Positions 9,247 to 20,433 of a stretch of 64,000 nucleotides of DNA are shown here, piece after piece. Position numbers and translations under genes: made by a program. This DNA comes from Nemertoderma westbladi. Its lineage: Eukaryota > Xenacoelomorpha > Nemertodermatida > Nemertodermatidae. The DNA lies in NCBI GenBank assembly GCA_032718475.1, contig JAUCBJ010000678.1, forward strand, positions 1 through 64,000, written 5' to 3'. Position 1 is the first letter of the stretch, and each line of letters begins with the position of its first letter. Under the pieces are notes generated by a model that did not search any database, was not told the origin of the DNA, and saw nothing but the letters and a program-made list of their open reading frames with translations.

Positions 9247-12200
9247 TGATATTGAGACCTAATTGTTGTATGGCAGGCCTACTATTTATAAATCGTTTGA
9301 GTTGATTTATAATATATATATACCCGTTTAAAGGGTTTTGTCAATGTTTGAAATAAATGTTATTATTTCTGGGGAGTAATCACTACACAAAGCGGTGCGC
9401 TTTCAGTGAAGTGTTACTTATAGGACACTAAAACAAATAATTCTAATTTACCTAAGTTACTTAATACTACAAATTACGTACAATTCGGGTGAGATTACAA
9501 TCTCTAAATAAACACAAAAATTTACAAAAACACAAAATACGAATTTTCAGGGTAATTTTACAAGAAGTCTACAAACCAGCCTAACAAAGGGTTAGAAACT
9601 GGTTATTACAACGGACAGGGTACTACGGTATTTGAAATAATAAGTAGTAGTAAATACACTGCGTTGTCCAGATAGGAAAATACCACCGCCTGACGAACTA
9701 TAGCCGTATCGCTATAGGTTCTACGTTATGTATCACGGAGTGTTCCTACCTAGAAGTTAATAGAGCTAATCTAACGTGCCTATCAACCACTTTACAACAC
9801 AAATATAATGCCTACACTAATTACTCTCGGAAAGCACTGTACACTAAACCCTAAATTAGGTACGAGTACTTGTACAACCAGATAATCAGTAGTTAAAAAT
9901 ACTTGAACAGCTAAAAGAACCACGGCATCTGCTGGAGTGACCGATGCACAAAATCACCAGTCTTTACCTACGCCAAGCAGCCCGTGTAGTACCGGGGTTA
10001 ATTTAACTATAGCGGTATGTATAACAAACACAATTACTGTAGGAACAAACTTGGGGAATGAATGTTGCGGATAATCGCATAAACTCTGAATAATAAATAT
10101 TACGCTACGCGTACAAACTACTCAAACAAAATGCAGACCGAACACTGACAGACTACTATCAAGCCTAAACAAACTACGGTATATGCAGACTCCGAAATAA
10201 TTAGGTAGTATGCGTTCTAACCCAGTAGTACGACTTATTCTTTAGTTGGGGGTTTACCTTACAGCATTCGCTGCCCCTACTTCCTAACCGTTCTTTATCG
10301 GACAAGTGATCTACACACGCTGCAATCCGTTCAGACCTAATAACAGCCAGACAACTATCCGGCCTACAAATTATCTAAATAAAATTATACGCTACCCGTA
10401 CAGACTTACACAAACAAAGTACAGACTAAACGATGGCAGACTACTCTCAAGCCTAAATAAACTACAGGACATGCAGACTCCGAAATAATTAGGTAGTATG
10501 CGTTCTAACCCAGTAGTACGACTTATTCTTTAATTGGGGGTTTACCTTACAGCTTTCGCTGCCCCTACTTCCTAACCGTTCTTTATCGGACAGGTGATCT
10601 ACACACACTGCAATCCGTTCAGACCTAACAGCAATCAGGCAACAGTTCAACCTACAAATTGTCTGCACAATCTGATCAGGCTTACACGCCTTCTGTTCAA
10701 TACTGGCCTACAAACAAATAAAACTTGACAGAAATAAGTAAAATCTCAATAAAAACCAGGCATCCCCGATTAATTATTAAGACCTACCGGCATATATAAT
10801 CAAATCGAATAATACTGCTGTACTTATACGGGAAGTACCGGTTAGGACAGTTAGGCCTACCGACCTACTGAAGTACCGGTTCTGGCAGTTGGACCTACGG
10901 GCCTACGGCAGTACCGGTTCTGGCAGTTGGGCCTACTGACCTACAGATGGAACGTTCAGGTTTACCGGTTGACCGGTACTTTCAACTTTATTGCTTACTG
11001 CAATAAAGAAGCTATATCCGTTATTGTTCGCGCTTTCAGACCTTTGGCAGTTTAACCCGCCAAATTAGGATGTCTTCTAGATAATAAATCACCTTTAGTC
11101 TATGACAAGTATTTAATTCACTACACTAGTCGAAACCAATCTGTGCGCGATCATTCACCCGCTGGATATACCCGGGAGATTGGGTTCGACGGCTTAATTT
11201 TATTGCTATGTAAGCCTAATGTATTATTCGACTGACAGTATTATATAATCTCTGACAATATTATTCACCTTCGGGAAATATTAACAGTTCCTTTAGGACG
11301 TGGCGCTCTATCTATATAAACAGAGTTATGACTTAAACTACTCACAACGATATGGCTTAGTTACAATTCACATATATGGCGCATTCTTTAGGAAATGCTT
11401 CGTTATCAGTCTCACTCATACACAATGCTGCACAATACTGCACACTGATCTGCCGATCTTCACTGATTTTAGTCACATATAAAAGGAACACGGACCGAAT
11501 CATGTAGGGTCTATCAAATAACATTAGATTCACTTCAAACCACTCAACATAGGTCGCAATCATTTATCTGTAACCTTTCTCTCTTACCTTCGGTATATCA
11601 AGAATATTGGGTTTTCGGGGTTATTTGTCGTTATTCCAAATATAATAATTCATCAACCATATTATGAAGAACTGACAGTAAATAGCAGTATAACAATATA
11701 AAAGTATGCACAGTGTTACACAGTATGCAGTGTATGCAGTACTGCAGTATGCAGTATGCAGACATCAGTATGCAATATGCAGACATCAAACATCAGACAT
11801 CAGTTTGCAATATGCAGATAACGGATATATGTCCTTATAATTAAGCCTACTAGTGTAGGACTAAAAACTGAAAACACGGAGGTGCCAAAAGCCGGTTCTT
11901 AGGCTCTGGGCAAAACATAACACTGAACTACTGAGTTTCTGTATACACCTCTAACACAGAGACAACAAACGCTCTGATTGGTCAACCTGAACAACGAGAG
12001 AACTAAGAAACAAAGAAACGTCGACGTGGCAATATCAGCTGCTAGCCGTCGTCATGGTAGCGACACTGTTTTCAAGAGTATCGAGCTTTTACGTCACGGA
12101 ATTACGGATTATGTCCTCTAAAGTACAAATACAGAAGAAATAGCTTTTATGTCCGCTAAAACACCAGTACAGCAAGGACACGGCCTTTTTATGCCTGGTA

Positions 12201-12270
12201 AACCAACTACAGAGTATTTTACGGGAAAAATAAGGAAAAATAACCGGACAATTCAGCAAAAGCTTTTACA
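9247..12270 (-). mobile_element. Middle LTR, shared by elements A and B
   Basis: The right edge at 12270 (TTTTACA) is well supported by the left and right copies. The left edge at 9247 (TGATATTGAG) is inferred from the CCA-NN-TG arrangement conserved at 24778-24785. If it is right, the LTR is about 3.0 kb, long for this family. It serves as 5' LTR for A and 3' LTR for B. No gene is present in it; short open frames are shared with the other copies and look fortuitous. Confidence 0.55.
10085..10661. repeat. 288-bp tandem duplication inside the middle LTR
   Basis: The block around 10211 (TGCGTTCTAACCCAGTAGTA) recurs at 10499, an offset of 288 bp, with flanking sequence to match on both sides. 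The right LTR has this block once (about 25640-25930), so the duplication is younger than the split between the copies. Confidence 0.8.
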
Positions 12271-13640
12271 CAAGTGCCTTCCAGAATGTCACGTTATTAT
12301 TATGTATCCCTGGATACTAGCAGTGTGCTATTTATTCCGTATGCTATTCAATGGGGCAAGCTTTCTATTGTTCTTTTAACTCGCTTCTAATTCTAGCGTG
12401 GTTGTTGCTATGGTGACATTATGGAAAGCTAGCAGTAGAATTAGGGTAATTCTCATGCATACAGATCTGGGATGCTATTTAATAGTAATTCTTTAATTGT
12501 CAATATTCCCCTTTATACATGATTTTATGGATTTTATCGGCTATTGACTATACATTGGAGATTCTCGCACACTAATATACTTAATAGAGTGAATCTCCGC
12601 TCCCATGATCTATTAATTAATGGAATTTTGGGAATGTTATAAATTGTATAAAATGACAATTTATCAAATTCATGAGAGGATATGAATTTAAATTTATTCC
12701 CGTAAATTTTATTATTTAATATTAAAATAGACACAATTTTATTCCAGAGCATGTCTACTAGGATCCTTAATTCTAGGAAATTTGTCTTTTTAAGAGTATC
12801 GGTAAGTGCTACGATATCTTAATCGACTAGAATTTTAAAGGATCTGAATTTTAACAGATTTTTGATTTATAGATTTTCTTGGTTTACAAACTCCTTAGAG
12901 TTTATTTGTCAGCTTTTTACTCTATTATAACATTTGTTTTAATAGATTTTTATAAATATTAAATATTTAATATTTAAGATGGGCACCGATTTATTCCAGA
13001 ACTTGTCTGGGGATGTTAACCACTGATTCTAGAATTTTGTCTTTCAAGTATATCGGTGGGTGCCGCGATGTCTTAATCGACTAGAATTACAGATGGTCAA
13101 AGGGTTTAACAGATTTATTTTGCGTTTTACGCTACTGTTAAATGGACATCACTCTACTATATGTATTATTTAATATACGGTATGAGAGCAATATTGCAAG
13201 AAGCAATGTCAGTGAGAAGAGGCAAGTCGTTTCCAAGGTCTACCCAGAGCTTTTTGCCGAGACACGAGGATCTGAACTTTGCATTCCTAATACTCTACTT
13301 ACCAATAATACTTAAGTATAGTAGGAGCTTTATTGTACTTTAATAAGTACGGACATTTCATCTTACTGTAGTCACGTGTTTATAATATGATACGGACAGT
13401 AAGGAAAGAGTAAAATAATTATTTCTTGCCGTTGCACTAAATATATAATGTTAAGTAATTAAGTAATAAACACGAATATATATATTGCACTAATCTACTA
13501 AATAATCGCTAAAATAACATTCTACTAAATAAAATTAAAGAAAACGATTATAATAAAATTACATAATAATACATACATAAATATAAAAATAATAAAAACA
13601 AATATAAAATAATGTAGTCACACACCCACTCCGTACACTG
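12271..13640 (-). other. 3' noncoding region of element B
   Basis: AT-rich, aligned with 2873-4166 of element A. I see no gene. It contains the same TATCGGT and CGACTAGAAT tandem blocks as the element A copy. Confidence 0.55.
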
Positions 13641-15131
13641 TTACGTTGGGGAGTCCCTAGATGTTTGTTGGATTAGGGAAGTGGTCGTGGGAAGAGTATC
13701 TTGCCTTCCATAGTTTCCGGATAGCTCTCTGTCTCTTTCCAGTAAACATAAACGACCAATTGGGCGATTGAGTTTCTGTGTTTTGAATACAATTCCAGGT
13801 TTCTTAAAGTTACGTCGCATGACGACGAGTTCTACCGATCGCACAAAACCATCATCGGATATATGAGTCTCGATGATACGACCTGTCTGCCACCGCTTAC
13901 GTGGAAGATCTGATTCCACAATAAGGACCATGTCTCCGGCGCTGACGTTTTCTTGCTGCTCAAACCACTTGGTTCGAAGTTGTAGCGTAGGCAAATAATG
14001 CTTTTTGAAATGGTCAGCGAAATGGCGGGATAATAACTGCATGAGTTGCCAAGTTTGTCGGCAGTATTCGTCTCCGTCCGTGATTTCCGATTGTGGGAGC
14101 ATGGCTACAGGTTTCTTCAGTAGGAAATGAGCCGGTGTTAGCGCTTCTAGGGAGTCGGGACTCGATGAGACTGGCATAAGCGGTCTCTCGTTAAGATAAG
14201 CGGTGATTTCTTCCATTAACGTCCGCAAAAGTTCGTCGGTGAGATACGCGCGGCACGGCACTATAAAGTGAAATGCGGTCTTCACGCTCCTTATTAATCT
14301 CTCCCAACTTCCTCCCCACCAAGGGGCGTCGGCGGCATTGAAGGTCCAGCTAGATGCTGTTACCCTTAGCTGATCGTCCACCTGTCTTTGGTTCCAATCT
14401 TTAACGTAAGCTTTGATCTCATTATTGGCGCCAATGAAGTTCGTTCCCTTATCAGATCTCATCGTGTTGCTAGTTCCAAAGTGAGCGATCTGTCGGCGTA
14501 AACTCAGTATGAAGATGTTGGTAGATAGATCGTTCACCATATCTAGATGGATCGCTCTACAAGTCATACAGACAAAGATGACACACCATCGCTTGACTAT
14601 AGTCCTAGCACAATATACTTCAATAGGGCCAAATAAATCCACACCGGTATTAGTAAAGGGTGGTTCATAGAAGCTTACTCGTTCCCTAGGTAATTCTGCC
14701 CCTCGCTGTGTCAAAGGCCTACTGAATGCTTTCCTACAGGGTATACAGTTCCTAAGAACTTGGTTCAGAGCTGTACGGGGTTTATGGAAATAATAGCGAG
14801 TTCGAATTTCGCTCAGAACTCGTTCTCTACCAGCATGGTAAAGCCTACTGTGAACATCTACAATCATCTTGATTTGTATTTCAAGATTTCTAATGAGTAT
14901 AAGAAACTTAGTGTCAAAGGATAATGGAGCATTAGTTAGTCTCCCTCCAACACGTATTAACCCATCTATCATTGTGCTAGAGAAACGATCCCTTAAGCGC
15001 ATCTGTGGATTTCTCAACAACAGGAAATACTTATCGGAATCTTCATAGCATTGCAGGAGTCTCAGTATCTGCTTATTGGTTTCTTTATGCTCCTGGTAAC
15101 TGATCTTCTCCGTCAGAAACCTATCCGACAC
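13641..15131 (-). pseudogene. BEL/Pao integrase and pol C-terminus (element B)
   Basis: A 496-codon open stretch. It shows an HHCC-like zinc-binding N-terminus (H..RLYH, then CIPC). The DDE integrase core follows, with Asp in GVDLFGP, Asp in RSDKGTNF and Glu in GGSWERLI. Then comes the C-terminal domain usual in Pao elements (NVSAGDMVLIVESDLPRKRW). It would insert the cDNA copy into the genome. It is joined to the upstream pol only through a frameshift and stops between 15131 and 15343, so it is part of a broken polyprotein. Confidence 0.85.
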
Positions 15132-15342
15132 TTTGTATTTGGGAAGATCTTTAATAGCATGGACCTTGCTCGGATGTCAGTGGAGCGGTATCACTAGCGA
15201 TCTTCGTCCTGGAATAGTGATGATGGAAGCATCGCTTCAAATACACGACGGCCTTACAAAGCTGATTCCAGGAGCTATAGTGATTTATTGCTCTCTGCAG
15301 GAGAGGTGAGAGTCCCTGCGAGAGGTCTGGTGTTCCAGATTT

Positions 15343-16305
15343 CTAGTCTCTTTCTCTGATTTCTATAACAGATCTGTTCGTGGTGGGGGAGTTTAGATCC
15401 ACAGCGTCGTCCCTGGAAATGTGTAGTACAGACAGATCTATCACAGGTTTAAATAACTTTGATTTACTCGTCCGGGTTTTAGGTTTGACTTTCTCTGCTC
15501 CCTTGGCTTGTCTGATCTCAGCCGTGGTAAGATGAGGAGGCCATTCATCCTCTTCTTTACTTAGGAAGTCGGGTCCACCTAACCAGTCTGGAGTATCTAT
15601 CAGCTCTTGAGGAGTTGCTCCTCTGGAGGCGATGTCGGCTGTTTTAATCGTCCCAGGGCAATGTCTCCATTGATCTACCGTAGAGCGACTAAGTATAATG
15701 GCTACTCTGTTGGTAACGAAGACGCTGATCTGACAGACTTCATTGGTTATATACTCCAAAACGAGTAAAGCATCGGTCCAATAGACAGTTTTCTCCAGTG
15801 GATAGTCGATCTGTTCGGTTACATTCCGGCCGATGGCTGTAGCGTATAGAGCCGCCTTTAACTCCGCTCGAGGAACTCGTAGTTTGTTGTTTAGGCCAAG
15901 GCAAGGCAACTTTAATTCCATCTGGAGTTTCAACCCCCAGGTAGGCTACTATACCTATTCCCATATCGCTGGCATCTCCAAACACATGGAGTTGATAGGA
16001 ATACGTGGGGAGAACGTGACCAAAATATGAATGGGAAATCGTAAAGTTCTCAATGGATGGTAGAGAATCTTCCCACTTCATCCACTTCTTGAGTAGTTCT
16101 CCCTTAAGTGGATCATCCCACGAGTGGTTTTCAAGCCACATTTGTTGCACTAAGCTCCGAGCAATCAATATAACTGGGCTAATAAATCCCAATGGATCGA
16201 AATAAGTGCTCAGGATACTTAGACAAATCCGTTTAGTTCTAACTGGATTATCTCGCTGTTTTAACTGGAAAAACAAGATATCTCTCTCCGTGTCCCATTT
16301 CCAAA
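15343..16305 (-). pseudogene. BEL/Pao RNase H region (element B)
   Basis: Two overlapping open stretches (16276-15740 and 15933-15343) with a frameshift between them. The first resumes pol after the nested gypsy (WDTERD) and contains the conserved YFDPLGFISPV segment and an RNase H start, FGDASDMGIG. The second contains YWTDALLVLEYI and DIASRGATPQEL, typical of Pao RNase H followed by the linker to integrase. Confidence 0.8.
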
Positions 16306-17562
16306 CATTCCCAGAACCCGTCGTAACTCAGTATAGCTACGTGGTTCTGGCATATCGACAAGGGATTTAACTCGTTCAGGTGGAGGTAAAATACTGTCGG
16401 CCGTCACTAAGAATCCAAGAAATAAGATTGATGGTTGTACCCATTGGCACTTGGCAAAGTTTATTTGCAGGTTGTGCTGAGTTAAACGTTCAAATACCTT
16501 TCTTAGGTGAATGTAATGAGTTGATATATCCTTAGAGTGTATCATAATATCATCGAGAAAAGGAAATACAAATTCCAAATCTCCGAGTACTTCATGTATA
16601 TCCCTTTGAAAAGTTTGTGCAGTATTTTTAAGACCATAGGGCATCCGTAAAAATTCAAAGAGACCAAAAGGGGTTGTAATAGCTGTCTTTGGAATATCTT
16701 CCTCTGCCACAGGAATTTGATGATATGCTTTAACGAGATCAATGGAGCTGAAAACTGTCGAACCTTTCAGTTTGCTATTAAAATGCTGTATGTGCGGCAG
16801 CGGATATTTATCACTTTGTGTAATGCGGTTCAAAGCTCTATAGTCTCCACATGGACGCCAATTATCAGTACTTCCCACCTTTGGTACCATATGTAATGGT
16901 GACGCCCAGGGACTACTTGAAGGGCATATTATACCACGAGAACGCATATCCGCGAAAACTTGTTGAGCTATTAGTAGTTTGGTCCCACTAAGTTGACGTG
17001 GCTTTGCGTATGTGGGTTGGCATTGGTTGGTGATAATTCGATGCACTGTATTGTGTGGAGGTGTGTCGGTATGAATAATATCATAATCAAATAACTTAGA
17101 ATGTTCTTTGAAAAGACTGGATAATGTTGAATCAGGGTGGTCGATTTCCACTTTGAATATAGATAGACTTTTCGATGTTGTTGGATTGAGATTGCATTTC
17201 AGTTTTGTATAATTATCCACGATTAGTTTATTTTTGCAGTCCAATAGCATGTCATAATTTGATAAGAAATCCAATCCCAAAATGTTTTCTTCAACGTCGG
17301 CAACATAAAATATCCACGGAAATTCTCGTCGGAGGAAATTAATTCGGACATGAACTTTTCCGTGGACATTTATGTTATTGCCTGAAATTGCTGTGAGTTT
17401 TGCATCCGTATTGTCCCATAGTAAGCTTCTAATAAACGAGGAAGGTTTTAGTATGGATACTTGTGAGCCGGTGTCTATAAGAAAAGATAAGGATTGGTGG
17501 CTGTTGTTTATATGGTTTATTGCTGCGGTTAATTTGAAAACGGCAGCTCCCTCAGAACTAGC
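16306..17562 (-). pseudogene. Ty3/gypsy protease and reverse transcriptase fragment
   Basis: The aspartic protease active site DTGSQVSI lies near 17460-17490. RT blocks follow: [43 protein letters not shown], and the catalytic box FLDDI, where the usual residue before LDD or IDD is Tyr. Then comes the [12 protein letters not shown] segment. Translation ends in BEL sequence at 16261. The LDD box keeps both catalytic Asp residues, but the protein lacks its RNase H and integrase. Confidence 0.8.
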
Positions 17563-17582
17563 AGCAAATGTTCTGAGGGCAG

Positions 17583-18440
17583 TTAGTTTTCCTGCCCCTG
17601 GGTATCAGGAGAAGGAGATGTCGAGCGCGATGCAGGGCGTGAGTTTGGTCGGGAAGATGGTTGCATTCGACGCGGTTTTTCTCCCGGCCAAAGACACCAT
17701 GGCGTGCATGTATTCGCTTTTGATCCATAATATACATGGTATCGGCAGATTTTTGGACGTTGCCCTTCGCTGAACGGGAATATAGCTCCGACTTTTGAGG
17801 TAGAAGTGACAGGATAGGGTGATCTTGCTCTGTAAGTGTTGCTAACATCTCTGTAAATATCACCACTGGTATTAACATAGTTTGGGTGTTGAACTCTGGC
17901 GGCATCATATGATGTACTTGGTTGAGGGATTCCACTTGTAAATTGGAGGATGGTGTCCGCCAGTGTTGCGAAATCTTCGGGTGGTAGACCCTGATGAGCA
18001 ATCAAAGCAGAACGCACCGATACTGGAAGTGCTTGTAAGAGTTTGTGCCGAACTAGGTCGTCATCCGCTGTTAAGTTACATTCTCGTAATTTTCTTTTTA
18101 TACGCAGATACACTAAGGAGGGCTTTTGGCCGTCTAAAGTTACCTGTCCAAGGGCTTCCTCCAATAATTCTGTTTTCGATTTCTGATAGAGTTGGAGAAT
18201 GGTAGATTTAATATCGTCATATGATTGAATGTCCGTGGAAATGTTTAAAGCGACATCTTCTGGCAAATTCGCCATAACGTGGTGAAATTTGGTTACCTCG
18301 CTTGTAATGTTGGCTAATGTAAAGTGGGATTCCAACATTCTGAACCAAACGCTGGGGTTAGAACGGAAGAACACCGGGGGTTTAACGGAAACGCGAGCGA
18401 TGTTTACAGCGTTACCAACATTTTCGCCGTCACCATCCAT
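17583..18440 (-). CDS. Ty3/gypsy gag
   Basis: 285 codons from ATG at 18438-18440. It has the capsid-like pattern of mag/gypsy Gags ([17 protein letters not shown], then RHKLLQALP). A single knuckle-like motif, [18 protein letters not shown], comes before an Arg/Ser-rich tail. The protease frame overlaps the end in a different frame, as is common for gag-pol frameshifting. The ORF is intact, although the element is truncated downstream. Confidence 0.75.
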   Translation of the reverse strand: MDGDGENVGNAVNIARVSVKPPVFFRSNPSVWFRMLESHFTLANITSEVTKFHHVMANLPEDVALNISTDIQSYDDIKSTILQLYQKSKTELLEEALGQVTLDGQKPSLVYLRIKRKLRECNLTADDDLVRHKLLQALPVSVRSALIAHQGLPPEDFATLADTILQFTSGIPQPSTSYDAARVQHPNYVNTSGDIYRDVSNTYRARSPYPVTSTSKVGAIFPFSEGQRPKICRYHVYYGSKANTCTPWCLWPGEKPRRMQPSSRPNSRPASRSTSPSPDTQGQEN

Positions 18441-18521
18441 GATGTATTCGATAAGAGGTAATCAGTGACTGAGTTTCGAGAGAGTTTTTCCCATCTGGAG
18501 TTGAAGGTAGTAGTAATAAGG

Positions 18522-18541
18522 TCCAAGATCCGGGTCACCAA
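18522..18541 (-). promoter_or_regulatory. Primer-binding-like site of the gypsy element
   Basis: Directly after the LTR end (minus strand ...TTTACA) comes TTGGTGACCCGGATC. TGGTGACCC is a usual primer-binding start in mag-like gypsy elements. Confidence 0.55.
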
Positions 18542-18996
18542 TGTAAAGGTTTGGACGTAGTCTTCGTTATGATGAAAATATTATAGTTTTGGTTCTGGTT
18601 TTTAATGTCTAACTTTCAACTAATAATTACGGTCTCCAAATATAACTTTACCGGTAATTAAATCTATTCTATTTCTCTTTCTCTCTCTCTCTCTCTAATG
18701 AAAGTTACATGAAGTATTTAAGCAAGCTAGTGTTAGTGGTTTCTTGCAGCAGACATGTGAGATGTTAATCTGATAAATATCTGTTTAATTGACATCTACT
18801 GTATAAGGGCTATTATTGGGACTACATCTGTTTTGCACATGAAATCAACATGCTGTATCTTAAGTAAATAAATAAGGTGTTTTGCTTTGTAGAAAGATAG
18901 GTAAAATGTCTCGACTAACAATTTTATGAAAATACTAAATTTGATTTTGTGATTAAATTATTTCTAAGCTTCCTTGACTATTCGGCATGCACTACA
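18542..18996 (-). mobile_element. 5' LTR of the gypsy element
   Basis: On the minus strand it starts TGTAGTGC and ends CCTTTACA, giving TG...CA ends, and the primer-binding-like site abuts it. A (CT)n run lies at about 18680-18700. The partner LTR is lost, so the boundary rests on the TG/CA ends and on where BEL coding sequence stops (LIKDDL). Confidence 0.65.
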
Positions 18997-19758
18997 GATC
19001 GTCCTTGATGAGGTCCAGATCTTTAACACCTCGGTCTTCTACCGGGATCGATTCCAGAAACTCACGGGAGTACTAGTGAATTTGGTTAGTCGAAATCCAC
19101 CGCGTCGCAAACACTCTACCGTTCCCTTGGCAACATCAATGGCTTCTTCCACCGATGGGAGGGACTTTAAATTGTCGTCCATGTATATATCCCGTTTGAT
19201 GTTGTCGATAACCGCTTTAGAGAAGGCGTCTTGGTTGTCATCAGCAGTGGTACGCACTACTGAACAAGCGTTCGAGGGGCTCGAGATGATCCTAAAAGCC
19301 TGGATGGTCATCCAGTACTCCACCGGTTTTAGGTTGATATCTCCTTCAGGCCACCACAGAAATCGTAGGCTGTCTCGATCCCTATCCAGCGCCTTGACTT
19401 GTAAGAACATGCCTTCTATATCCGAAGCGAAAGCGATAGAATATTGCCGTAATCTTAATAGTATTCCCAACAAGGATTGGAGTAAGTTGGGTCCCGGCAA
19501 CAATTCGGAATTCAGGGATTGGCCCATGTAAAGGGCGGAGCCGTCGAACACTACCCGGACTTCATTTGGTTTACCGGGTTTGGGAACGTAATGATGTGTT
19601 AGATAATACGTTCTCTCGGTTATGGGTGTTTCTTCCGGTACTCGATCCGCGTATCCCTTATCGATAAATTTCTTCAGCTGGATTTTATACATTTCCCGAG
19701 CTGAAGCATTGGCCGTAAGACGCCGATGTAGTTGCGCGATTCTCTTTTCCGCTAAGGG
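18997..19758 (-). pseudogene. BEL/Pao reverse transcriptase (element B)
   Basis: In frame with the upstream pol after the TGA at 19759-19761. It shows Pao RT features: VPKPGKPNEVRVVFDGSA, LLPGPNLLQSLLGILLR, FASDIEGMFLQV, and the catalytic box YMDDNL. A one-base frameshift near 19060 shifts the last part (SREFLESIPVEDRG), after which the gypsy insertion interrupts it. Confidence 0.85.
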
Positions 19759-20433
19759 TCAGTTATTTATAAAGTTGGGTTCTCGCCATCGGAACGGAAG
19801 ACCAATCTCATAGCGCCCTTGATCTTTGAGAAAACGGGTAGTCGTTTCCTGAATCTGCTTGGCTCTCTCTTCCTCGACGGACAAGGCCTTGTCGTAGGAA
19901 TTAGGCTCTACGGCTTCTTGAGTAAAGAATCGTACTGTGTGTTCATTGCGAATCTTGTTATTGTATCGATCTATCACCTCGTTTAATTCGTCGTTGTAGG
20001 TAAATTGTCTGCCATGATTGATGAGATGGCATAGGTTTACTTGGTTTAACCAAGCGTCATTTTCGGTGAGGAGGTCGATTGTATTTTCCTCGTCATATAA
20101 TTGGTTAATATCGTCATTATCTGAGGAGTATGGTGTTCCCTCAGTTGTGGTTTCTCCGTCACTGATTTCTTCTTCCCATTCACTCACCTGATATATCCTT
20201 TCTTGAGGGAGTCTTTCCATCATTGTTATACGGGAAGGTCCAGTGAAGTACCAACCTACTCTCGTTCTTCCCGCGTATGTTTGTAATGGTTGCGGTCGAG
20301 CAGGCCATTTTTCTAATGTCTCAAGCGCCTCATGCGCATTTTGGCCGATTAATATCTGCACCCCTGGGTAGTCGGTGTTGAATCTAGGGATATCATGCTG
20401 CTGGGTAAAGTGGTCTTCATCCCAGTTATAAGG
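19759..20433 (-). pseudogene. Protease to RT linker of element B pol
   Basis: In frame with gag-protease across the TAA at 20434-20436. It contains YPGVQILIGQNAHEALE and TRVGWYFTGPSR, the conserved Pao post-protease region, then an acidic linker and the start of RT. It ends in TGA at 19759-19761, after which the same frame continues. Confidence 0.8.

Larger units (their letters stand above)
1..12270 (-). mobile_element. BEL/Pao LTR retrotransposon, element A (non-autonomous, left LTR cut by window edge)
   Basis: On the minus strand the order is 5' LTR (to 12270), leader, gag, a shortened pol, a 3' noncoding stretch, an extra 1.7-kb segment and the 3' LTR (1-1156). Family assignment rests on the gag-protease and pol-tail peptides it shares with neighbouring element B, which carries Pao-type RT and integrase. 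RT, RNase H and most of integrase are missing here, so it could not move by itself. The two LTRs differ at one base over the 1156 bp that can be compared, which suggests a recent insertion or recent homogenisation. The 5' LTR is also the 3' LTR of element B, so the two form a tandem with a shared LTR. Confidence 0.85.
16300..18996 (-). mobile_element. Truncated Ty3/gypsy element nested in element B
   Basis: On the minus strand: a 455-bp LTR, a primer-binding-like site, gag, protease and the first part of RT. It stops at [11 protein letters not shown] (about 16300), where BEL pol resumes. RNase H, integrase and the 3' LTR are missing. It interrupts the BEL RT domain between LDLIKDDL and WDTERD, a gap that would be short in an intact element. 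Confidence 0.8.
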
